A stretch of DNA of 62,703 nucleotides, taken from an uncultured Lachnospiraceae bacterium. GTDB lineage: Bacteria; Bacillota; Clostridia; Lachnospirales; Lachnospiraceae. This document shows positions 53,976 through 60,898 of this stretch, piece after piece. The DNA is taken from positions 1 to 62,703 of the forward strand of contig CAJUQZ010000005.1 in NCBI GenBank assembly GCA_910588755.1, read 5' to 3'. Positions within the stretch are counted from its first letter, which is position 1, and each line of letters starts with the position of its first letter. A program made the position numbers and the translations under genes. The notes below the pieces were generated by a model. That model was not told the origin of the DNA. It did not search any database and saw nothing but the letters and a program-made list of their open reading frames with translations.

Positions 53976-54383
53976 TCAACGATTTTGATACCGGTATGCA
54001 TCTTCAAATTTTACTGCACCATTGATCCGTTTTACTTCCTCCGCACACTTTGCCTGTAATTTCCGCAGGGTTTCTTCCTCTACTTCATGTCCGTATGCAG
54101 TCACATGAGACAGCTTGGAGACCTCGACTGCCAGCTTATACATTGCCCGTGCCATGCGGTTCTCGCTGTCTTTGACAGTTGCATGCATGACGGACGAAAT
54201 AGTGGACAGCATATAGTTCTCGATTTTTTCCGAAGTCAGATATCCTATGTAAAATTTCAGCGCCTGATTGAGAAACTCGTTCCTTGATCTGACATCTGCC
54301 TGCCGGAGCAGGCTGTCAGCCTGAACCAGTAATTCTTCCTCAATGTAAAATGCTTTTCTGACTTTTCCATTTTCTTCACTCAT
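53976..54383 (-). CDS. Relaxosome accessory RHH protein (MobC-like)
   Basis: 135 residues. Ribbon-helix-helix-like N-terminus (VRKAFYIEEELLVQADSLLRQADVRSRNEFLNQAL) and a long helical region. ATG at 54383 overlaps the stop of the upstream gene (ATGA) and follows GGGGGG. Immediately upstream of the relaxase gene, so it most likely binds oriT and recruits the relaxase. Confidence 0.78.
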   Translation of the reverse strand: MSEENGKVRKAFYIEEELLVQADSLLRQADVRSRNEFLNQALKFYIGYLTSEKIENYMLSTISSVMHATVKDSENRMARAMYKLAVEVSKLSHVTAYGHEVEEETLRKLQAKCAEEVKRINGAVKFEDAYRYQNR

Positions 54384-54940
54384 AATCCCCCCCACATCAT
54401 CTGCTGTCCTTCTGTCTGCTCCCGCCCTGCCGCCTCCTGAATCAGTTCCCTGAATATCCTCTCATTTGTCTGATGGAATGTCATGCTTGTTTTTCCCATC
54501 TGCCTTGACAGGGATTCATTTTTAAATGCCGCTCCGTTATAACTGTCTGCCAGATCAGCGCGGGGCAGTACAACATCTGTCAGATCATTTAGTTCTTCAT
54601 ACTTGTCATTAAAATGAAATGCGACCGTATCCTGCTCCAAGTCTACTGCAATCGCAAACGGAGCTTCCTTTTCCATATCTTCTGCAAGCTCCTTTGTGAT
54701 TTCTGTAAACAGAATTTTATCCTTCAATGCATCTGGGAAAAAATATGTCCCTTTCATCTGTGCCAGCAATGGTGCCGCACAGATATCCTGTTTCCCTGTT
54801 CTCGGCCGTCGTAATGCGTCTTTCAATCCTCTTAGGTAATCAGCCGCCTCAAATGGATAACTAAAACCACCAGCATATTTTGTGTAAAAATAAAAATCTT
54901 TTCCATTTTCATGTACTGTATAAACTGCCCTTGTATCCAT
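54380..54940 (-). CDS. Hypothetical conjugative-element protein
   Basis: 186 residues, soluble. Starts MDTRAVYTVHENGKDFYFYTKYAGGFSYP and contains acidic patches (ITKELAEDMEKEAPF, LEQDTVAFHFNDKYEELNDL). No known fold recognised. First gene after the hairpin-rich candidate oriT and coupled to the MobC-like gene. Confidence 0.65.
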   Translation of the reverse strand: MDTRAVYTVHENGKDFYFYTKYAGGFSYPFEAADYLRGLKDALRRPRTGKQDICAAPLLAQMKGTYFFPDALKDKILFTEITKELAEDMEKEAPFAIAVDLEQDTVAFHFNDKYEELNDLTDVVLPRADLADSYNGAAFKNESLSRQMGKTSMTFHQTNERIFRELIQEAAGREQTEGQQMMWGGL

Positions 54941-55112
54941 AACAAAATCAGCCTCCTTTCATTTTTTTGCATATCCGATATCGCATCTGCCATTTGCCCG
55001 CTTGTTCTCTCCTTCCTCCAAAATCCTGTATATCACTCCCAGTCTCTTCAATCCTGCGATATGGCATAACATTCTTTTCCCTTTTTCCCTCTAAATCCCC
55101 GTATCATATTAA

Positions 55113-55225
55113 AAATGGCATAACATTTTTAAATTCTTAGAAAAAGTTATGCCATTTGAAGAACTGCCCGCCGGCCCTGCCGGCGGGTGTTTCACGGTTT
55201 ATGCCGCCCTAAAGCGGCATAAACC
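55113..55225. other. Three-hairpin region, candidate oriT or control region
   Basis: Three consecutive inverted repeats: AAATGGCATAAC/GTTATGCCATTT (55113-55124, 55146-55157), CCCGCCGGC/GCCGGCGGG with a 3-base loop (55167-55187), and GGTTTATGCCGC/GCGGCATAAACC (55196-55225). ATGGCATAACATT also occurs at 55061-55073. It lies just upstream of the relaxosome genes, where an origin of transfer is expected. The 54941-55112 stretch holds nothing else. Confidence 0.5.
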
Positions 55226-55464
55226 CTTTAACCTGCACCATTTTCGACCTAAGTTTTTCTGCCCCTTTTCGTCTGCTTCCGGTCTTGCGAACGCCGTTAT
55301 CCCGTCGGACTTCCACTCTTTTTGCCCGCTTTCTCCAAATCGCCCCAAACAGGGCAGAATGGATGCCAGCCGGTCATCTTATCCACTTTTTCCAAACAAG
55401 GGCACACGCCGCCGCACAAACGCTCACAGGGGGATAACGGAGCGCTGCCTCTTTCTCCTCTGTT
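55226..55464. other. Gene-free stretch after the hairpins
   Basis: Plus-strand frames here have no family and no ribosome binding sites, so I treat it as noncoding. It may be part of the transfer origin. Confidence 0.35.
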
Positions 55465-55715
55465 TTATTCAGCGGATGCCGCCCCGGTATTGGCGCTTCC
55501 CCTCGCCGCAGACCTGTTCGTCCTCTGGATGGCGGGCGGCACATTTCCCCTGCTGTCTATGTACTCCCTGACCGCCTGCGGCACATATTTTTCATATAAC
55601 TTTCCCAACACTTCGTTCAGCTCCGCCTCGAAATCGGCATCCTTTTTTCCATATACTGCTTAACCGCATTCAGTTTTTCTTCGTCATATTTGATTGTTAC
55701 CACTGCCTGTTTCAT
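55465..55715 (-). pseudogene. DUF6103-like small protein with a frameshift
   Basis: Start is firm (GGAGG 7 bases before ATG at 55715). The frame MKQAVVTIKYDEEKLNAVKQ stops early at a TGA, but shifting one base at the run of six T's (55643-55648) restores DFEAELNEVLGKLYEKYVPQ and a normal end at 55465. A paralogue lies at 56496-56876. One missing A in the run would explain it; it could also be a sequencing error. Confidence 0.7.
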
Positions 55716-55762
55716 GTTCTTTCCTCCGCTTTTCTAAATTTCTGGTCTGTACTGACCTGACA

Positions 55763-56482
55763 CTATTGCACCATACATTGACACACACCCTCGTCCAAAG
55801 CAGCACCGATTTCTTCTTCAGGCTGTGACGGTTTTACAAGTGACAGGGTGTGGGTATCCCTGTCATAACGGTATACTTCATCCGACAGCCGCAACTTGGA
55901 GTCTACTATCATTTCATTGGCATCAATTACCATGTTCCGCATGAAGTCTATATCCGTGTCTTCCGTTTCCTTTATGATTATGGTTTCATGGATGGACGAG
56001 GGGAGTATGACCAGACTGGAATCTAACTTTTCAGCGATCTTTTCCATGACAGTTTCATCAAACATATAGACTGCGCCCTGTACTTTTTCACGATTGCTGA
56101 GTACAAACATAGATTGGTCTGTTACCTCCCGGTCCAGCTCCCCCGGTTCAAGCGGGATGCCTCTCTGACTCCCATAGATCACATCCTCTATGTGCTGGAA
56201 CACTGCGGGAAACTGATTTCTCATGTTCTCCCATGCATCTTTTTTCAGCTGTTCCTCGCTGATCCCCCACCGTTTCATCTGGCTGTTATGTATTGCTGCT
56301 ATGCCTGCACTGTTTTTCTCAGAAGGCACCCTGACGCCATAAAACAGCGCCAGACCTTCCCTCTGTTCATGCGGCATATCCGACAGTTCTTCACCGTACC
56401 TCCCGGCATTACACACGGCTACAGCCAATCTGTCGGTCCAGTATTTATCGGAAAAATATTCTTTACATTCTTCTAAAGCCAT
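55763..56482 (-). CDS. DUF5688-like protein
   Basis: 239 residues, soluble. DUF5688 pattern: MFVLSNREKVQGAVYMFDETVMEKIAEKL, VILPSSIHETIIIKE and SDEVYRYDRDTHTLSLVKP. AGGAGG precedes the ATG. It appears to lack the 60 to 100 N-terminal residues common in longer relatives. Found repeatedly in conjugative elements of gut Clostridia; function unknown. Confidence 0.68.
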   Translation of the reverse strand: MALEECKEYFSDKYWTDRLAVAVCNAGRYGEELSDMPHEQREGLALFYGVRVPSEKNSAGIAAIHNSQMKRWGISEEQLKKDAWENMRNQFPAVFQHIEDVIYGSQRGIPLEPGELDREVTDQSMFVLSNREKVQGAVYMFDETVMEKIAEKLDSSLVILPSSIHETIIIKETEDTDIDFMRNMVIDANEMIVDSKLRLSDEVYRYDRDTHTLSLVKPSQPEEEIGAALDEGVCQCMVQ

Positions 56483-56495
56483 TCCTGTCTCCTCC

Positions 56496-56876
56496 TCACA
56501 TTCCCATGCTCATGCCGGTGCTTTCCTCCGCCATGCTTTCCGTTGCTGTGGCTGTCTGCTCCGGTCTTTCGCTTTCCGTAGGAACTGCACCTTCTTCCTG
56601 TGCGGCGGCATTCTGTCTTGCACTCTGCCTGCCCGCCCGTCTTCCCGGCTCCCGCGTCTGTCTCTGCCCTCTGGATTCCTGTGCGTTTCCTTCCTGCGCC
56701 GCCGCAATCCGGCTGTCTACAAACTTCCTGACCTGCTGTGGCACACATTTTTCATAGGTCTTGTCAAGATGCGCCGTCAGCACGCTCTCCACCTTCTCAT
56801 TCTGCTCCCCAAGGAAAAAGGCAAGCGCCTCCATCTTTTCCTCCGGGAACGTGATTTTTATTTCCTTATCTGCCAT
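56496..56876 (-). CDS. DUF6103-like protein with low-complexity tail
   Basis: 126 residues. Conserved part 1-60: KITFPEEKMEALAFFLGEQNEKVESVL and TYEKCVPQQVRKFVDSRIA. The tail (residues 62-126) is disordered and rich in Ala, Gln, Glu and Arg. Paralogue of the frameshifted gene at 55465-55715. Role in the element unknown. Confidence 0.72.
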   Translation of the reverse strand: MADKEIKITFPEEKMEALAFFLGEQNEKVESVLTAHLDKTYEKCVPQQVRKFVDSRIAAAQEGNAQESRGQRQTREPGRRAGRQSARQNAAAQEEGAVPTESERPEQTATATESMAEESTGMSMGM

Positions 56877-56891
56877 TTTTCTCCTCCATTC

Positions 56892-57251
56892 TTACGCCAT
56901 CTGCTGTGCGCGGCTTTCGATTTGTTCCCCTTCTTCCTGTCCGTATCTCTCACAGTTTTCCTGCACGATCAGCGCGGAAACGGATGGCACGACAGAGGAA
57001 TATCTTGCATAGGACGCACCTTCGCTCTGTACCAGAATGCCTTCCTCCATGCTTTCCCCTGTCACCAGCAGACAATGCCATGCACCATCCCATTCACCCA
57101 TCAGCGCCCTGTTCTGATCGATAAAGTCATAATCCTGCAGCAGATTCTGTGTAAAATAATCATATTTTTCAGCCGGCAGTATGATGGTCTTTTCAACCAC
57201 ACACTGCTTCGCCGCAACTCTCGGCTCTTTTCTTTTAAAGTCTGCCCTCAC
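56892..57251 (-). CDS. DUF6329-like small protein
   Basis: 119 residues. Contains AEKYDYFTQNLLQDYDFIDQNRALMG and LLVTGESMEEGILVQSEGASYARYSSVVP. Starts at GTG directly after the stop of the upstream gene, with AAAGGAGG before it. Conserved in similar elements; function unknown. Confidence 0.65.
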   Translation of the reverse strand: MRADFKRKEPRVAAKQCVVEKTIILPAEKYDYFTQNLLQDYDFIDQNRALMGEWDGAWHCLLVTGESMEEGILVQSEGASYARYSSVVPSVSALIVQENCERYGQEEGEQIESRAQQMA

Positions 57252-58163
57252 CTACACGCCTCCTTTTTCCCTGAAACCCGTGATCACATTTCCTTCAATC
57301 ACCATGCTGACCTGCCCCTCCATGTTCTGGTCTTCCATCCACCAGTCAAAAACACCCTCCGGCGTTTTCCAGCCGACCACATCCTTGTTCCCGCAGGCTT
57401 CCCTGTATGCGAGCATCTTGGCAAACGCGCGGATATAAGCATCTTTATACTGCGGGTAACGGGCAAATTCCCGCCAGCGGTTTTTGCCTGCCATCGGGCA
57501 TCCGATACAGCCGATCCGGTAAAAGCCCTCCCCGTACAACGGGTTCAGCTCGATCTGTTCCTTTCTGATATACCACCAGAGATACTCATCGTCCCATTCC
57601 AGAATGGGATTTACCAGTGTCTTTGATGTCCGGTAACAGCTTTCCACCATACGGTGTACCTCGGAATTATCATAGTTCATCGCAATAATCCCGCCCTTCT
57701 GCGTGGAGACAAACAGTTCCTCATCCGCCAGTTTCCTTGCCGCACGGTCCGGTCTGGTGAGCGTGACAATTCCCTGATTCTCCCTGCGGCTCCTGCTTTC
57801 AGACTTCCTTACGCCGGTGATCACCTTTTTCCCCATTCCGGAACGTTCTTTTAGCTCCTCACAGCAGTACCGCATCCGGCGGGTGGGCGGCGTCTTATGT
57901 TTTACAATCAGCTGCCACATGCTCATAGGCGGATAGTCTATCTCCACGCCCTGCCTGCTCCTGATATACCGCACGGTTTCCGGCGCGTCCACTGTGGTGT
58001 GGTTATGTACCGCCTGAAATTTCACCCCGCTTTTCTTTGCAAGGTGGAAAATCACATCCGAATCCTTCCCTCCGCTGTAGCCGAGCTGGTACGGAACATC
58101 TCCTTCAAACATTTTTAATATTTCGATTGCCTGTTTCTCTAAATCCATCCATTCCCGGAGCAA
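57252..58163 (-). CDS. PAPS reductase-like PP-loop protein with Fe-S cysteines
   Basis: 303 residues. PP-loop ATP-binding motif GYSGGKDSDV (about 28-38), then YCCEELKERSG and CIGCPMAGKNRWREFARYP, four cysteines able to hold an iron-sulfur cluster, as in PAPS reductase and DndC-like enzymes. The family activates a sulfate- or carboxylate-like substrate with ATP; the real substrate of the conjugative-element versions is unknown. It follows the NlpC/P60 gene and precedes the DUF6329-like gene. Confidence 0.85.
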   Translation of the reverse strand: MLREWMDLEKQAIEILKMFEGDVPYQLGYSGGKDSDVIFHLAKKSGVKFQAVHNHTTVDAPETVRYIRSRQGVEIDYPPMSMWQLIVKHKTPPTRRMRYCCEELKERSGMGKKVITGVRKSESRSRRENQGIVTLTRPDRAARKLADEELFVSTQKGGIIAMNYDNSEVHRMVESCYRTSKTLVNPILEWDDEYLWWYIRKEQIELNPLYGEGFYRIGCIGCPMAGKNRWREFARYPQYKDAYIRAFAKMLAYREACGNKDVVGWKTPEGVFDWWMEDQNMEGQVSMVIEGNVITGFREKGGV

Positions 58164-58256
58164 AGCATGCTTTATTGTCCGGACAAATCTCCCTGCTCCT
58201 TTCCTGAGATGATTGCTGCATTTTCATGCAAAAACAGATGCCTGCGGCATCAAAAC

Positions 58257-59342
58257 CTACTGCGGCCTGCCGTAAAGCACCTGCTTGTCATTGTCAAACA
58301 AACTTCTGTATACTACTTTCCCTTTGGAATAAGAGGCGTCCACCACCATCCCGTTTCCTGCATATACGCCCACATGGGTGATGTTCATGAATCTCCCGTT
58401 GGGTTTATGGCTCCAGAACACCAAGTCCCCCGGCTGTAAACTTCCTTTGGATATGGTCAGGTTATGCTCCACCATGTAACGCCCCTGTTCCGCTGCGGTT
58501 CCGGGTATAACAATCCCCACCTGCCTGTAACACCACATGGTCAGGTAACTGCAGTCTACATAGTTTCCCCTGCCGCGGTAATCCTGCGAATAGGGATGCC
58601 CAAGCCTCGACATGGCAAGTTCCACTACCCTGCCGCCCGCTTCATTTGCCGGCAGGTCATAATAAGTGCCGTCTCCCGGAACATTCCAGCCGTTCCAGTC
58701 TTCAAACCCGTCCCCTTCCTGCGGCGCGGTGGTTCCGTATTTTGCAAGATACCAGACGTTTACCGCATTGGACTGCTGCTCATAAGTTGCCGCTTTCCCA
58801 TAACGTTCCTGCAGGTTCCGGAATATCTCCATTTTATCCGTGACCGCCACAGCCACGGTATAAATCTCTTCTTCCGTGCTGCCGTCCTCATGCTCTATGG
58901 TTCTTGTCCTTTCCTCATATTCCACAAAGCATTCCGCAAAACGGGTATAGTCCCTTTCATCCAGCCGCACCCGGTCCGCGCCGAAATACAGAGAGTAAAA
59001 CACCGCCTTGACCAGATAACGGTCCGGCGGTTCTCCCTCTGCCATCGCTTCTATTTCTTCAAGAACACCATCCAGCTGTGCAAAGCTCTCCTGCATCTGC
59101 GAGATATAGGCCCTGTAATCGGAGGGCATATTCGTGCCGACATCCCCGCCTGCAAAGGCAAGGCGTACTGCCGCCCGGTTATGGTCCGCCCCGCCGGAAG
59201 CAATGCTCATAAGGCACACAACAATCAGGATGAACGGCAGGCACAGGGCGGCAATTACCGAGGCGATCCCTGTCCACACCTTCCTGCTGCTCCCGGCAGC
59301 GATGGCGGCCTTTGCGATCACTGCGGCGGTTGTTGGGTCCAT
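58257..59342 (-). CDS. NlpC/P60 (C40) peptidoglycan hydrolase of the transfer apparatus
   Basis: 361 residues. Membrane anchor at 25-50 (VIAALCLPFILIVVCLMSI), an intermediate helical domain (60-210) and an NlpC/P60 domain (235-361). Catalytic Cys in GNYVDCSYLTMWCY and His in ITHVGVYAGNG. It opens the cell wall for the mating channel, like Tn916 Orf14 proteins, but without an obvious lysozyme domain. Overlaps the cyclotransferase gene by 25 bases. Confidence 0.88.
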   Translation of the reverse strand: MDPTTAAVIAKAAIAAGSSRKVWTGIASVIAALCLPFILIVVCLMSIASGGADHNRAAVRLAFAGGDVGTNMPSDYRAYISQMQESFAQLDGVLEEIEAMAEGEPPDRYLVKAVFYSLYFGADRVRLDERDYTRFAECFVEYEERTRTIEHEDGSTEEEIYTVAVAVTDKMEIFRNLQERYGKAATYEQQSNAVNVWYLAKYGTTAPQEGDGFEDWNGWNVPGDGTYYDLPANEAGGRVVELAMSRLGHPYSQDYRGRGNYVDCSYLTMWCYRQVGIVIPGTAAEQGRYMVEHNLTISKGSLQPGDLVFWSHKPNGRFMNITHVGVYAGNGMVVDASYSKGKVVYRSLFDNDKQVLYGRPQ

Positions 59343-59818
59343 ACGGTTTCCTCCGTTTCCCTCGTTTCTTTCTGAAGCAGGTCACCGCAGCGGGAAACGC
59401 TGTCCATTAAAATATCCACATCAAACCCGGCATCCCGATAGCCTTTGGCAATCGTATTCAGATAGGCATCTGACGGCATTCCAAGATGGTGCCCTTTATT
59501 CATCGTATATGCCATGATGGATTCGCAGCCGTTTTCTGTCTGCACTGTCAGGTTTGTCTTGCCGTAAAGTCTCGGATATCCTTCATAGGCATCAAGGTTT
59601 TTCTCATCTTCCGGTCCGATGTCCCAGATCAGCACGGGGACTCTGGCCCCCTCTTTTGGCTCTACTGTTGCCACCGCCGCATCCCTGTGTCCGCGAAACA
59701 GCAGCTCATAATCCCTGATCTCTCCCCTGCCGGCCACCTGTGCCGTTTTGCATCTTACCGCCATCTGCTCCAGATTCAGGTTGGAACCGTAAGCGATATA
59801 TTTTTTTCTTTTCTGCAT
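59318..59818 (-). CDS. Gamma-glutamylcyclotransferase-like (AIG2/GGCT) protein
   Basis: 166 residues. Starts KKYIAYGSNLNLEQMAVRCKTA, the family's substrate-binding YGSNL motif. The catalytic Glu is likely in NLDAYEGYPRLYGK. Such enzymes release 5-oxoproline from gamma-glutamyl amides. It lies directly after an amidoligase gene, and the two may form and undo a gamma-glutamyl or similar amide. Confidence 0.85.
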   Translation of the reverse strand: MQKRKKYIAYGSNLNLEQMAVRCKTAQVAGRGEIRDYELLFRGHRDAAVATVEPKEGARVPVLIWDIGPEDEKNLDAYEGYPRLYGKTNLTVQTENGCESIMAYTMNKGHHLGMPSDAYLNTIAKGYRDAGFDVDILMDSVSRCGDLLQKETRETEETVWTQQPPQ

Positions 59819-59834
59819 TTTCTTCTTCCTCCTT

Positions 59835-60869
59835 TTATAAGGTCATGCCCATTTCCTGTGTTTCTGTCTCTGCATCATCCTGCCCCGGAACAGACTCTGC
59901 CGCTTCTGCCTGCACTGCCTCCTCCTTCTCTTTTTTTGCCTGCAGCCGTTCTTTCTGCCGCAGTGCCTGCTCCGGGTCCTTCCACGCAATGCCGCCCTCC
60001 AGATTTTCTAACAGAAATTTCCTCGCGGTCTTAAACTCGTCCCCGATCATGCCAAGCCGCAGAAGCCATGTCCGGAATGTATACTTTTCGTTGGTGCTTG
60101 TGGTCTTGATTCGGCTTGCGCTGGTCTGATTTAACGCCTGCGCGGATATGGCAAGACACAGCTGGATATACGCCTTGATCTTGCCCGCATGGGTGGTGGA
60201 ATTAAAGAGCCGGAACTCTATCGTCCCCTTCTGGAACACGCTGTGCAGGTTCAGGCAGTGGTACCTGCTTTCATGGTAATGCCTGTTTCTGTTGCCGTCT
60301 CCCCCATACCAGATATCACTGACCGCCTGCAGGGTTTTCGGTTTCTTCCGGTTTAACTCCTGTAAAAAACTGTCTTCCACCTTCCGGCAGTATCTGTATT
60401 CCCGGTCAACGTCTACCTGCAGCGCCTTATAGATCAGGTCTTCCTTGCTGTACATGATATTGGTGATATTCCGCAGCGTCTTTGCATTGTGCGGCGCCGC
60501 ATTGATATGTACATGGATACCGCTGTTCTCCCCTGCCACCGCACCTGCACCCCTGAGCCTGCGGACGATTTCCTGTATTCTCGGAATATCCCCGTATTCA
60601 CAAATTGGGGATACCAGTTCGACTTTATACTTATCTCCGGCGGGCATGCCGTTCTTATTCTTTGCAACGATACTGGAATCGTACATGACCTTCCACTTCC
60701 GGTCCTGCTCATCCCGGACGCTGTATACTTCGTAATACCCGCCGTCATACTGTGATGACCGCCCCAGATACTTCCCGATGACCTCCGCCGCCTCCCGTCT
60801 GGTGATTCCTGTCAGCTCGATCTCTATTCCGAATTTCTGCTCACGCATATCTATGGATATCGTTTTCAC
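59835..60869 (-). CDS. Amidoligase-family protein (glutamine synthetase-like fold)
   Basis: 344 residues. Motifs of the COOH-NH2 amidoligase family: FGIEIELTGITR, VELVSPICEYGDI, GIHVHINAAPHN and GTIEFRLFNSTTHAG, with Glu and His residues fit for metal-ATP binding. It forms amide bonds on small molecules or proteins; the target is unknown. Start is GTG at 60869 after GGAAGTAGGGAG. The C-terminal 50 residues are a charged disordered tail. Confidence 0.82.
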   Translation of the reverse strand: MKTISIDMREQKFGIEIELTGITRREAAEVIGKYLGRSSQYDGGYYEVYSVRDEQDRKWKVMYDSSIVAKNKNGMPAGDKYKVELVSPICEYGDIPRIQEIVRRLRGAGAVAGENSGIHVHINAAPHNAKTLRNITNIMYSKEDLIYKALQVDVDREYRYCRKVEDSFLQELNRKKPKTLQAVSDIWYGGDGNRNRHYHESRYHCLNLHSVFQKGTIEFRLFNSTTHAGKIKAYIQLCLAISAQALNQTSASRIKTTSTNEKYTFRTWLLRLGMIGDEFKTARKFLLENLEGGIAWKDPEQALRQKERLQAKKEKEEAVQAEAAESVPGQDDAETETQEMGMTL

Positions 60870-60898
60870 CTCCCTACTTCCTTACATACAGCGCACCT

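Noticed and set aside
55149..55663. Plus-strand frames of 113 to 140 codons after the hairpins
   Set aside because: No ribosome binding sites, proline- and cysteine-rich composition typical of antisense frames, and the 3' part is antisense to the DUF6103-like gene.
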